64,000 nucleotides of DNA from Lachnospiraceae bacterium 10-1 (GTDB lineage Bacteria > Bacillota > Clostridia > Lachnospirales > Lachnospiraceae). Both the position numbers and the translations under genes were made by a program. Below, one piece after another: positions 9,373 to 18,451 of this stretch; within the stretch, counting starts at the first letter, position 1; the number at the start of each line of letters is the position of its first letter. The DNA is taken from assembly GCA_000403495.2 (NCBI GenBank), contig KE159820.1, forward strand, positions 62,001 through 126,000, in the 5' to 3' direction. Under the pieces are notes generated by a model. The model worked only from the letters and a program-made list of their open reading frames with translations. It was not told the origin of the DNA and ran no database searches.

Positions 9373-10221
9373 TTAATCCTCCAAAAATTTCATTAAATCC
9401 TGATAGCACTCTTCAGCTTCCTGATATCCTTCCTCATAAAGAGCCTTTAACTTTATTCTGTCCTTTTCAATCCGCCCCACCTGGCTTGCTTTCTTAGGCT
9501 GAATTAAAAAAACGTTCCCTTCTTTTATCTGCTCCTCAATAAAATCAAGAGTTGCATTATAAATAGTATGGCGGTTTTTCATCAGTTCATATACTTTAGG
9601 ATATTTTTTATAGCGAAGTTTAATCAGGGATGTCATGGAAGAAGGTTTTCTTCTGTAGCCGGCTTCCTTTGTCATGATTACCACATTTTTATGATTTCCG
9701 TCTTTTATGGACTGACGTAAGGGAATCGCATCGGAAATTCCTCCATCCAGATAAAGCTTTCCCTGAAAGCTTACATTGCGGGAAACTAAAGGCAGTGAAG
9801 CCGAAGCCCTGACAGCGTCAATTTCATTTTTCATGTCTTTAATAGGTATATATTCCGGCTGCCCTGATTCTATGTTTGTAACTACACTGTAAAAGGTTCC
9901 CTGATATTTTTCATAACTTTCATAGTCATAAGGGTACAACTCCTCAGGTATTTTGCGGTAGCACATATCCGCTCCAAACAAATCTCCCGTCTTTATAAGA
10001 CTATAAAGACTGCAATAGTTTTTGTCCTCCAGATAATCCACCGTTACATGATAGGCTCTTCCCCTTTGCCGGGACAAAAAGCTGCAAAGGGTGCACGCCC
10101 CTGCTGAGACTCCATAGCAGGAAGAAAAATCAATGCCTTTATCCAGAAAAAAATCCAAAACTCCGGAAGTATAAATACCTTTAAATCCGCCACCTTCTAA
10201 TACCAGTCCTGCCTGATACAT
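9373..10221 (-). CDS. patatin-like phospholipase
   Basis: Cytoplasmic serine lipase of the bacterial patatin family, like the YjjU/RssA-type proteins. It shows the oxyanion loop GLVLEGGGFKG at the N-terminus, the nucleophile elbow GVSAG near residue 38, and the catalytic Asp in YLDGGIS near residue 168, giving the Ser-Asp dyad. The start chosen (MYQAGLV) keeps the conserved N-terminal strand. An ATG two codons upstream and a TTG overlapping the previous stop are also in frame. It is translationally coupled to the aminotransferase gene. The lipid substrate is not predictable. Confidence 0.88.
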   Translation of the reverse strand: MYQAGLVLEGGGFKGIYTSGVLDFFLDKGIDFSSCYGVSAGACTLCSFLSRQRGRAYHVTVDYLEDKNYCSLYSLIKTGDLFGADMCYRKIPEELYPYDYESYEKYQGTFYSVVTNIESGQPEYIPIKDMKNEIDAVRASASLPLVSRNVSFQGKLYLDGGISDAIPLRQSIKDGNHKNVVIMTKEAGYRRKPSSMTSLIKLRYKKYPKVYELMKNRHTIYNATLDFIEEQIKEGNVFLIQPKKASQVGRIEKDRIKLKALYEEGYQEAEECYQDLMKFLED

Positions 10222-10235
10222 ATTCATCACTTCTT

Positions 10236-11420
10236 TCAATAATTTTCTTTTACAAATTTCCGCAAAGCATAAAGCGACCGTTCTACCTTTTCCGTATCAA
10301 TACAGTATGCCATTCTGAAATATCCTGGTACCCCGAAACTATCGGAAGGAACCAAAATCAGATCATATTTCAGGGCCTTTTGACAAAAGATTTCCGCATT
10401 CTCCTCTAAAGCCCTGGGGAAAATATAAAAGGTTCCTCCAGGTTTTATACAGGTAAATCCCAAGCTTGTAAGCTCCTGATACAGCAGATTCCTGTTGACT
10501 TCATAAACTGACATATTCGATGTTTCATCCAGCACCTGTGAAACTGCAAGCTGAATAATGGAGGAGGGACAATTATGCCCGATTCCCCTTGATATTTGAC
10601 CACATATGGCGCTTATAAGCTGTGCATCCCGACACTTAGGATTAACTGCCACATATCCAATTCTTTCTCCCGGCAAAGACAAGGATTTGGAGTAAGAATA
10701 ACAGGATAGGGTATTATCATAAAATTCAGATACATAGGGTGCATCCACCCCTTCAAATATGATTTCCCTGTAAGGTTCATCAGAAATCAGGAAAATATCA
10801 TGTCCAAATTCTTCCTGCTTGCGCAAAAGGAGTTCCGCCAGCTTTTGCAGGGTTTCCCTGTTGTATACCGCTCCAGAAGGATTGTTAGGTGTATTAATCA
10901 GCACTGCTGCTGTTTTTTCATCCAGCATTTCCTCAAAATGCTTAAAGTTAATCTGAAAATTCCTTGTGTCCGCAGGCACTACTTTCAGCTTTGCTCCTGT
11001 CATATTAACATAAAAATTGTATTCTGGGAAGTAAGGTGCAAAAGTAAGTACCTCATCCCCCGGCTTTGTGACACAGCGTATAGCATGAGCCAAAGCTCCG
11101 GCGGCTCCTGTTGTGGGAAAAATATGATTTCCGGTATAATTCATGCCAAATCTCTTATTCAAAGACCGGGCAATCTTATCTTTTACGGATGCAATGCCAA
11201 GACTTGGACTATAACCATGCAGCTCCATAGAATTTTTTGTCTTTAAAAGTTCTATCATCACCTCCGTAAATTTTTCAGGAACCGGAACGGAAGGATTTCC
11301 CAGACTATAGTCAAATACATTTTCATACCCAATTTCTTTTCCTCTTGCCGTTGCTGCCTCAGACAGCTTCCTGATCACAGATTTGCCTTCAAGCATTTTT
11401 TTATACTGTTCATTGATCAT
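10236..11420 (-). CDS. class I/II PLP-dependent aminotransferase
   Basis: Fold-type I aminotransferase, about 394 residues. FDYSLGNPSVPVP near the N-terminus, the NTPNNPSGA motif, and SYSKSLSLPGERIGY with the PLP-binding Lys define the active site; the C-terminal FRMAYCI contributes the conserved Arg. Members of this clade usually act on aspartate or aromatic amino acids, but the substrate cannot be read here. The ATG of MINEQYKK is preceded by AGGAG at 8 nt; an upstream TTG is out-competed by that spacing. It sits between the cNMP-domain protein and the patatin gene. Confidence 0.92.
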   Translation of the reverse strand: MINEQYKKMLEGKSVIRKLSEAATARGKEIGYENVFDYSLGNPSVPVPEKFTEVMIELLKTKNSMELHGYSPSLGIASVKDKIARSLNKRFGMNYTGNHIFPTTGAAGALAHAIRCVTKPGDEVLTFAPYFPEYNFYVNMTGAKLKVVPADTRNFQINFKHFEEMLDEKTAAVLINTPNNPSGAVYNRETLQKLAELLLRKQEEFGHDIFLISDEPYREIIFEGVDAPYVSEFYDNTLSCYSYSKSLSLPGERIGYVAVNPKCRDAQLISAICGQISRGIGHNCPSSIIQLAVSQVLDETSNMSVYEVNRNLLYQELTSLGFTCIKPGGTFYIFPRALEENAEIFCQKALKYDLILVPSDSFGVPGYFRMAYCIDTEKVERSLYALRKFVKENY

Positions 11421-11453
11421 ATATTTTTCTCCTGACAACAAATAATTATCATT

Positions 11454-13745
11454 TTATAAATACAAAAACTGCTTTTCTCTCTCAATTTCCTCTGGAATGC
11501 GCTTGCCTGAAGCAGTCAGCTTCTGGCACAGGTTATCCATGCGGTGCCTTTTCTGCTCCATATGGAAATCATATTTTTCCAAAAGTTCTCTGTACATGGG
11601 ATTTGCCTTTAATTTTTCACGAATATTCAGTGGAAATGTACAGTAAGTGAACATAATATTTCTTGCCACTTTATTTAACCTTGGCGCACCATTGCTCTCA
11701 TATAAAACCCACAAAATATAATCCATGATAAACATTTCCTTGAAGCTATTTTTTGCGCGTCCCATATCTGTCCTGATCTTGTCCTTTGCATCCGGAGAAA
11801 GATCCTGGTTTTTCCGGTAAAATTGAATATAATCGAAATATTCGCTGGTAAGGGAACGTTCCGAAACATCATTCCATCTGCCCCCCTGTATCCTCTTGCA
11901 CATCTCCCAGCGGAATTCTCCGGTAAGCCTTATCATAATAAGCGTCATATCTTCCATTTGGAAAATGGAGCTCATCATTCTTGCCGGCGTGTTCCGGCGT
12001 TTCCCCTCAATTTCCTGCCACATAGCTCCTCTGGTTCCTATATTGGGCATTAAAATTATATCAGGAAGCACTTCTTCGTTGATAAATTCTTTTACCACCC
12101 CCTGCTCCGGACTTGTAAAAAGAGTTTCCCTGTAATAAGCCTTATAATCCTTTTCTCTGATATTGTTCAGAATTTTTTTCACCATATCCTTTGAGATCAG
12201 CGTGGTACTTAAATCTTTCATTACATTGTGCTCTGAAAATACCGGACAGAAGGTGCTGATCCTTCCAAAGGTCATTTTATTAACGGAAGGAAATACATTC
12301 TCAAGCTCATACCTTACTTTCCCTGCAGCATCCTTAAGAAGCTCCCTTTCCTGCTCCTTGGTAAGGTTTCCCATGCGTTTTTCTTCATGCAGATATGCAG
12401 CATAATCCAAATCAAACTCATTCCGGCTGGGCTCTTTGTGCCCTTCATAAACAGCCATCAGCCACTCGTAAAAGGAATAAACACCTTCTTCGGGTGATGT
12501 AGGAAGTTGATCTGCTATTTGATACAGATAGACTGCATTTTGCATTCCTGCCAGTTCTTCATCCACATATCCAAAATAAAAAAGCATTTTAACCACTTTT
12601 GGAATTTCCTTATCATGAATGCTTTTCATAAAAGCGGAAGCATAAACCTGATAAAACTCTTTTGTAATTTGGTGGCGCAGCTGCCTTACTCCATCTTCCG
12701 TTCCATTTTTATTAATGGTTCTTTTATATTCTCCTATATTTTTTCTGAAAGAATCTTCCAGATCCCCTTCACATTCCGCATAAGATAAAATTTTATCCAA
12801 CGATCCTTTTAACTGTGTATTTATTAATTCATCTTCTTTATTTTCCACATCCGGCTCAGCAATAGTCCGGGCACACCGGCTTTCAAGATCAAAAAGCCTT
12901 TTTTCAACGTTACTTTTACGTTTAATATAAGTTTCCGTGCTGCCTAATCCCTGGCTTTCAAGCTGCATCAGCATATCATTGATGGTTCTTCGAAGCGCAG
13001 AAACTTTATCTCCCTCCAATCCATCCTTAAACACCGCCTTTCCATAAAGAGAAAGCAAAAGCTCTAAAAGGTCCAGCCCGTTTTCATTCATCAAAATTTT
13101 GCAGACATCCACCTTATACTCCTGTATCCGGCTGCAAAGAAGGACAAGATTATGAATGTCCTGGCTTGCCCTGAATAGAAAGCCGCATACAAATTCATTG
13201 CTTGTCTTGTCACTGTCCCATGCAGCCATCATAAGTTCTAAAGCATTATAGTACCCTTCTATCCATGAAGGAACATCTTCTTCCAAAGTCAGACCGGTAA
13301 GCTCCTCATATCCTGTGGGAATCCCGGGTGAAGTATGATACTCCCCACACAGCCTTTCATAATCCTCATAACTGCTTACCACATAATCGTAAAGACTTAC
13401 GCTTTCTACTTTAAGGAGCTTATACTGCCCCATTACCGCACTAAACTGTCTTAAAGAGGAAGACTGAAAATAACGTACGGAATCTCTGCTTTCCTCAAAA
13501 ATCTGAGAAAATTTCTCCTTTTGAAAAGGATATGCTATTGTGGCAGTCTTTTCCTCCGCCCTGTATTCCATATATGCTTCATCACAATCTATTTCACCCA
13601 CTCCGGCTACATCACCGCTGTGCAGCGTCAGCCTTCCTCCAGGATGACTGACGCTGACCGCGCCTTTAATAATCAGATATAAAGCGTCTATCTTCTGCCC
13701 TCTTTCAAACATTGCTTCACCCTGCAAAATTTCCTTTGTTACCAT
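11454..13745 (-). CDS. large protein with N-terminal cyclic-nucleotide-binding domain
   Basis: A 763-residue protein. Residues 1-100 form a cNMP-binding (CRP-like) beta roll: ALYLIIKGAVSVS, a glycine turn HSGDVAGVGEID, and a following hinge helix. No helix-turn-helix is recognisable afterwards. The remaining 650 residues are hydrophilic and mostly helical with no enzyme motif I recognise, and no transmembrane segments. It could be a signalling scaffold or sensor conserved in Lachnospiraceae. The gene begins 21 nt after glpK stops and is 33 nt before the aminotransferase start, so it may be read through from the glycerol operon. Function is unknown. Confidence 0.7.
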   Translation of the reverse strand: MVTKEILQGEAMFERGQKIDALYLIIKGAVSVSHPGGRLTLHSGDVAGVGEIDCDEAYMEYRAEEKTATIAYPFQKEKFSQIFEESRDSVRYFQSSSLRQFSAVMGQYKLLKVESVSLYDYVVSSYEDYERLCGEYHTSPGIPTGYEELTGLTLEEDVPSWIEGYYNALELMMAAWDSDKTSNEFVCGFLFRASQDIHNLVLLCSRIQEYKVDVCKILMNENGLDLLELLLSLYGKAVFKDGLEGDKVSALRRTINDMLMQLESQGLGSTETYIKRKSNVEKRLFDLESRCARTIAEPDVENKEDELINTQLKGSLDKILSYAECEGDLEDSFRKNIGEYKRTINKNGTEDGVRQLRHQITKEFYQVYASAFMKSIHDKEIPKVVKMLFYFGYVDEELAGMQNAVYLYQIADQLPTSPEEGVYSFYEWLMAVYEGHKEPSRNEFDLDYAAYLHEEKRMGNLTKEQERELLKDAAGKVRYELENVFPSVNKMTFGRISTFCPVFSEHNVMKDLSTTLISKDMVKKILNNIREKDYKAYYRETLFTSPEQGVVKEFINEEVLPDIILMPNIGTRGAMWQEIEGKRRNTPARMMSSIFQMEDMTLIMIRLTGEFRWEMCKRIQGGRWNDVSERSLTSEYFDYIQFYRKNQDLSPDAKDKIRTDMGRAKNSFKEMFIMDYILWVLYESNGAPRLNKVARNIMFTYCTFPLNIREKLKANPMYRELLEKYDFHMEQKRHRMDNLCQKLTASGKRIPEEIEREKQFLYL

Positions 13746-13766
13746 ATCCCTCTCCCATCTTTTGTT

Positions 13767-15275
13767 TTACAGCCTTTCATTTTCATCTTCCGCCCAGGCC
13801 AGGGCGCAGCGGACAGCTCTTTTCCATCCTTTTAAAAGCGTTTTCCGGCTCTCTTTTGGCATTTCATGGACAAATTCTTTTTCAAGCTGCCAGTTTTCAC
13901 AAATTTCCTCCCGGCTTTTCCAATATCCTGCTGCAAGTCCTGCCAAATATGCCGCCCCTAATGCAGTTGTTTCAATGCATTCCGGCCGGTAAACCCTGGC
14001 GCCTAAAATGTCTGCCTGAAACTGCATCAGGAAATTATTTGCACTGGCGCCTCCGTCCACTTTAAGTCCTTCAATGGAAACTTCCGCATCCTCTTCCATT
14101 GCCTTTAACACATCATAGGTCTGATAAGCAATGGACTCAAGCGCTGCTCTGATAAAATGTTCCTTTTCACACCCTCTGGTAATTCCTACAATGGTTCCTC
14201 TTGCATAGGGATTCCAATAAGGAGCTCCCATTCCTGCAAAAGCCGGAACCACATAAACGCCTGTTGTATCCTGCACCTTTTCGGTATATTCTTCAGTCTG
14301 TGCCGCACTTTTTATCATTCTCATACCGTCTCTGAGCCACTGTACTGCGGCACCGCCTACAAACACGCTTCCTTCTAATGCATACTCCACCTGGTCATCA
14401 CAACTGGCCGCAATCGTTGTAATCAACCCGTTTCTTGAAGTAATTGCTTCTTTTCCGGTATTCATTAAAAGAAAACACCCTGTTCCATAAGTATTTTTCA
14501 CCTGTCCTCTGGAAAAACAGCATTGTCCAAACAACGCCGCCTGCTGGTCTCCTGCTATTCCTGCAATCGGAATCCTGCCGCCCAAAACCGTATTTTCCGT
14601 ATATCCATAAATACAGCTGGAAGGCTTTACTTCGGGAAGCATGCTTTCCGGAATATCAAACAGTTTTAAAAGCTCCTGATCCCAGCATAGCCTATGTATA
14701 TCATAAAGCATGGTTCGGGATGCGTTGGTGTAATCTGTTACGTGAACTTCTCCTTTGGTCAGATTATAGATCAGCCAGCTGTCCACAGTTCCGAAAAGAA
14801 GTTCTCCTCTCTGTGCTTTTTCCATTGCATCCGGCACATGCTCCAAAATCCATGCAATTTTAGTTGCACTGAAATATGCATCCGGTACAAGCCCTGTTTT
14901 TTCCCGAATCATATTTTCATAACCGGCAACAGAAAGAGCATCTATTTTATCTGCCGTCCGCCTGCATTGCCAGACAATGGCATTATAAACAGGCTCTCCC
15001 GTGGTTTTATCCCATACGATTGTGGTTTCTCTCTGATTGGTGATTCCAATTGCTGCAATATCCAAAGGAGAAGCTCCTGCCATAGCCATAGCCTCCGTAG
15101 TCACCGCAAGCTGTGAAGACCATATCTCCTTTGGATTATGCTCCACCCACCCGGGCCTTGGATAAATTTGTCCAAACTCCTTCTGAGCCATACTTAAAAT
15201 TTCACCCTGTTTGTTGAAAAGAATACATCTGGAACTGGTGGTTCCCTGATCTAATGCCATAATATATTTGCTCAT
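13767..15275 (-). CDS. glpK: glycerol kinase
   Basis: FGGY-family kinase making sn-glycerol 3-phosphate from glycerol and [17 protein letters not shown] is the N-terminal phosphate loop; [12 protein letters not shown], the [10 protein letters not shown] motif and [10 protein letters not shown] complete the active site; length (502) is normal. In PTS-regulated Firmicute GlpK the activating His lies just before the VPIAGDQQ-type segment. Here the aligned stretch reads [11 protein letters not shown] with no His, so HPr-dependent activation is probably absent (my alignment by eye). The ATG with AGGGGG 7 nt upstream was chosen over a TTG two codons earlier. The two oxidoreductases upstream act on its product. 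Confidence 0.97.
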   Translation of the reverse strand: MSKYIMALDQGTTSSRCILFNKQGEILSMAQKEFGQIYPRPGWVEHNPKEIWSSQLAVTTEAMAMAGASPLDIAAIGITNQRETTIVWDKTTGEPVYNAIVWQCRRTADKIDALSVAGYENMIREKTGLVPDAYFSATKIAWILEHVPDAMEKAQRGELLFGTVDSWLIYNLTKGEVHVTDYTNASRTMLYDIHRLCWDQELLKLFDIPESMLPEVKPSSCIYGYTENTVLGGRIPIAGIAGDQQAALFGQCCFSRGQVKNTYGTGCFLLMNTGKEAITSRNGLITTIAASCDDQVEYALEGSVFVGGAAVQWLRDGMRMIKSAAQTEEYTEKVQDTTGVYVVPAFAGMGAPYWNPYARGTIVGITRGCEKEHFIRAALESIAYQTYDVLKAMEEDAEVSIEGLKVDGGASANNFLMQFQADILGARVYRPECIETTALGAAYLAGLAAGYWKSREEICENWQLEKEFVHEMPKESRKTLLKGWKRAVRCALAWAEDENERL

Positions 15276-15341
15276 CCCCAACCCCCTGTTTTATCTTTTT
15301 ATAAATAACTCTTTTGTTTATTTCTTTTTGTAGTTATTCGT

Positions 15342-16760
15342 TTAAACTGTCTGCATGGCATTTCCTGTTGCAACTACGGAAATTCCTGTTCCTGCCACAT
15401 TTTCAATTAAAACGTCTCCTACCTTAACCGGTGCACTTACGTATACCCCATTTATTTCCTCCATACATGCATTTATTTTTTCTTTCGGAATTTCCTGTGC
15501 TGTTTTTACCGAAACTACCTTTCTCCTTCCTCCATGCACACGAATCATGGAAGTGACAGTTCTTACAGGAGACGTTAATTCATTTCTGGCGTAAGCCTCC
15601 CCTTTCTGACAGGTGTTTCCTGTAATATCATAATCCCCGTCTTCCCTCTTTTTAGCAGTGATAAGACACCCTGCCGGACAACCGATACAAATAAGCTGGC
15701 TGGAGGCATCTCTTCCCTCCGGCAGCGTACACTTTGTTTTTTCAGGAATCTTTGGACGCACTGCCTCTTTCCAGTCGCTGCCGCCATTTAATATATAATC
15801 AGCAGCAAAAGCTCCTGCACTTTCCGATTCCTTAGAAACATTGTCCACCAGATCATGCACATGCAGAACATTTCCACAGGCAAACACACCTTTTACCGTA
15901 GTTTCCAGCCTTTCATTTACCACCGGCCCCTGTGTTACAGCATCCATTTGGGCACCGGCTCCCTGACTAAGCTCATTTTCCGGAATCAGTCCACAGGACA
16001 AAAGTAAAGTGTCACACGATACAAATTCTTCTGTATCTGGAATTGCCTGCAGGTTTTCATCTACTTTAGCCACCGTAACACCCTCCACTCTGTCCTTTCC
16101 ATGAATTTTCGTAACGGTATGGCTTAGCTTTAAAGGAATATTGTAATCATCCAGACACTGAACAATATTTCTTCTAAGTCCTCCTGAATAGGGCATAATT
16201 TCTGCCACCAATTTTACCTTTGCCCCCTGAAGCGTCATACGCCTTGCCATAATAAGTCCGATATCACCGGAGCCTAACACCACAATTTCCTTTCCCGGCA
16301 TTCTTCCTTCTATATTTACATACCTTTGGGCGGTTCCCGCCGAATAGATGCCTGCCGGCCGGAATCCCGGAATATTCATGGCTCCTCTGGCGCGCTCCCG
16401 GCAGCCCATGGCAAGAATAACTGCCTTTGCTTTTATCTGAAACATTCCCTGCTCTTTATTCATGGCAGTAATCAGGCAGGGGGAGCCTCCCTGTACATCT
16501 ACCACCATTGTATTTAAAAGATTCTCAATTCCTTTTTCCCACACCATATTTATATAGCGATCCGCATACTCCGGTCCCGTCAATTCTTCCTTAAAAGTAT
16601 GCAGACCAAATCCATTATGAATGCATTGATTTAAAATGCCTCCAAGCTCTTTGTCCCTTTCAAGGATTAAGATTTTGGCAACGCCTTTTTCGTAAGCGGA
16701 AAGAGCCGCCGCCATTCCTGCCGGTCCTCCGCCTATAATAACCAAATCCACTGTTTTCAT
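15342..16760 (-). CDS. NAD(P)/FAD-dependent oxidoreductase fused to DUF1667 domain
   Basis: Likely second subunit of the anaerobic glycerol-3-phosphate oxidation system. Residues 1-330 are a pyridine-nucleotide-disulfide-type flavoprotein: GGGPAGMAAALSAYEKG binds FAD, VLGSGDIGLIMAR binds NAD(P), and GVFACGN is the second FAD motif. Residues about 345-472 form a DUF1667 domain with CIGCPAGC and a later CQKG, cysteines suited to an iron-sulfur cluster. In many clostridia DUF1667 is a separate small gene beside these oxidoreductases; here it is fused. It lies between the GlpA-like gene (20 nt upstream) and glpK. Confidence 0.88.
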   Translation of the reverse strand: MKTVDLVIIGGGPAGMAAALSAYEKGVAKILILERDKELGGILNQCIHNGFGLHTFKEELTGPEYADRYINMVWEKGIENLLNTMVVDVQGGSPCLITAMNKEQGMFQIKAKAVILAMGCRERARGAMNIPGFRPAGIYSAGTAQRYVNIEGRMPGKEIVVLGSGDIGLIMARRMTLQGAKVKLVAEIMPYSGGLRRNIVQCLDDYNIPLKLSHTVTKIHGKDRVEGVTVAKVDENLQAIPDTEEFVSCDTLLLSCGLIPENELSQGAGAQMDAVTQGPVVNERLETTVKGVFACGNVLHVHDLVDNVSKESESAGAFAADYILNGGSDWKEAVRPKIPEKTKCTLPEGRDASSQLICIGCPAGCLITAKKREDGDYDITGNTCQKGEAYARNELTSPVRTVTSMIRVHGGRRKVVSVKTAQEIPKEKINACMEEINGVYVSAPVKVGDVLIENVAGTGISVVATGNAMQTV

Positions 16761-16780
16761 ATTCTTAACCCTGCCCTTTC

Positions 16781-18271
16781 TTATTTCTGCTGATCCCTTT
16801 TGGAAGGCAGAAGATACCAGGAATCTTCCCCTGATTTTCTGATTTCACTTTCTTCTTTTCCAAGCTCTCTTGCAAGAATCTCAACTACCCTGGGATTGCA
16901 GAACCCTGACTGGCACCTGCCCATGCCTGCCCTGGTACGCCGCTTAATGCCATCTGTTGTAGCCGCCCCTAAGGTTCTGTGAATAGCATTTAAAATTTCA
17001 CCCTCTGTTACCATTTCACATCTGCAGACCACATTTGCGTATGCCGGATTCTGCTGAATCAATCTGTGACGTTCCTCATCAGAGGAAAGAGACATGCTGG
17101 GAATTCCTTTTCGGTTATTGATAAAATTCTTTTTCAAAGAAGGGTTAAGCAGCTTTTGTACAATTTCCGAAACATATTCTCCCACAGCAGGTGCACAGGA
17201 AAGCCCTGGCGACTCTATTCCTGCCACATCAATAAATCCAGGTGCATCACTAATCTCACTGATTACAAAATCATCCTCTATTTCCTTTCCATTTACTCCA
17301 ACCCAGGTTTCAGTCTCATCAGGCAGCTTTGTAATGTGGGCACGCAGTCCTGCAAATGAGGTAATAACACTGCGCTCCGGTATATTGCTTACGCTAAGAG
17401 CCGCCTTTTTTAGCACCTGGCTGATTCCTTCACCTGTGGTATCTGTTCCTTCTCTGTCTTTACCATCTAAGGCTGTGGGCCCGGTCAGCAGATTCCCATG
17501 TACGGTAGGAGTTACCAGAATTCCCTTTCCAAGTGCAGTAGGCAGTTGGAACAGAGTATGGCTGACTAAACTTCCAATATTTTTATCATAAAGAAGATAT
17601 TCCCCTTTTCGGGGTGTAATTTCCATCTTTCTTTCACTTATCATATTATGGATTTCATCTGCATGCACGCCTGCTGCATTAATCACTACTTTCGTCTGGT
17701 AGATTTGATCCTTTGTTTCTAACAAATATCCGTTCTTATGTCTTTTTATTTCTTTTACCTGTGCATTAAATTTAAATATTACACCATTATCCGCCGCATT
17801 TTCTGCTAATGCAATGGTAAGCCCGAAAGGACAGACAATGGCTCCCGTAGGTGCATAAAGAGCTGCCACCGCATTTTCTCCTGCCGCAGGTTCTAACTTG
17901 CAAAGCTCTTCTTTATCTAAAATACGTAAATCCTTTACACCATTTTCTTCTCCCCGCGCCTTTAGCTCTTCAAGCTTTTCTTTATCCTTCTCTTCAAAGC
18001 AAAGTACAATAGAACCATTTCTTTTGTAGGGAAAATCCAATTCTTTAGAAAGCTTCTCCATTTTAAGACTTCCGGCAAGATTCAGACGGGCTTTTAAGGT
18101 TCCAGGTTTGGCATCATAACCAGCATGAACAATTCCGCTGTTTGCCTTAGAGGTTCCCTCACACACATCAGGCGCTTTCTCAAGCACCAGAATTTTCAAA
18201 TGAAAACGTGACAATTCCCTTGCTATGGCGCATCCACTTACTCCTGCACCAATAATAACCAAATCATACAT
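16781..18271 (-). CDS. FAD-dependent glycerol-3-phosphate dehydrogenase (GlpA-like) with BFD-like [2Fe-2S] domain
   Basis: DAO-family flavoprotein expected to oxidise glycerol 3-phosphate to dihydroxyacetone phosphate. MYDLVIIGAGVSGCAIAREL is the FAD-binding Rossmann motif, and the middle holds the DAO substrate domain. The C-terminal 80 residues carry CRCEM and GRCQSGFC, the four Cys of a BFD-like [2Fe-2S] site. The start is set by AAAGGA about 10 nt before MYDLV; the frame stays open 36 codons further upstream but that would encode an implausible hydrophobic leader. No membrane anchor subunit (GlpC-like) is present, so the electron acceptor is unclear. It is first in the glp operon. Confidence 0.9.
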   Translation of the reverse strand: MYDLVIIGAGVSGCAIARELSRFHLKILVLEKAPDVCEGTSKANSGIVHAGYDAKPGTLKARLNLAGSLKMEKLSKELDFPYKRNGSIVLCFEEKDKEKLEELKARGEENGVKDLRILDKEELCKLEPAAGENAVAALYAPTGAIVCPFGLTIALAENAADNGVIFKFNAQVKEIKRHKNGYLLETKDQIYQTKVVINAAGVHADEIHNMISERKMEITPRKGEYLLYDKNIGSLVSHTLFQLPTALGKGILVTPTVHGNLLTGPTALDGKDREGTDTTGEGISQVLKKAALSVSNIPERSVITSFAGLRAHITKLPDETETWVGVNGKEIEDDFVISEISDAPGFIDVAGIESPGLSCAPAVGEYVSEIVQKLLNPSLKKNFINNRKGIPSMSLSSDEERHRLIQQNPAYANVVCRCEMVTEGEILNAIHRTLGAATTDGIKRRTRAGMGRCQSGFCNPRVVEILARELGKEESEIRKSGEDSWYLLPSKRDQQK

Positions 18272-18330
18272 AATACTATTCCTTTCCATACAGTGAATAC
18301 CCGTACTGTATACCATTCTTGTACAAAAAA

Positions 18331-18368
18331 GCCATACAAAAAACAAAATATTTGATTTTTTGTATGGC
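18331..18368 (-). terminator. strong hairpin terminator in the glp leader
   Basis: Perfect 13-bp stem, GCCATACAAAAAA/TTTTTTGTATGGC, followed on the minus strand by TTTTTT. It lies about 60 nt before the GlpA-like start. It either ends the upstream lipoprotein transcript or acts as a conditional attenuator in the glp leader, as in GlpP-controlled leaders of Bacillus. Confidence 0.75.
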
Positions 18369-18380
18369 TGAGTTTCCAAA

Positions 18381-18410
18381 TGTAACCGTTTAATTTAATC
18401 AACTGTTACA
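18381..18410. promoter_or_regulatory. operator-like inverted repeat before the glp operon
   Basis: TGTAACCGTT and AACTGTTACA form 10-nt arms with one mismatch and a 10-nt AT-rich spacer. The repeat begins right after a minus-strand extended -10, the expected position for a repressor site. Confidence 0.45.
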
Positions 18411-18412
18411 TT

Positions 18413-18421
18413 AGTATAACA
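18413..18421 (-). promoter_or_regulatory. extended -10 promoter candidate for the glp operon
   Basis: Minus-strand TGTTATACT (TGn plus TATACT). No good -35 is visible, which is acceptable for an extended -10 promoter. The start point would fall inside the operator-like repeat. Confidence 0.4.
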
Positions 18422-18451
18422 GATTATTCAGTTTTTTGGAATATCCTGCGT

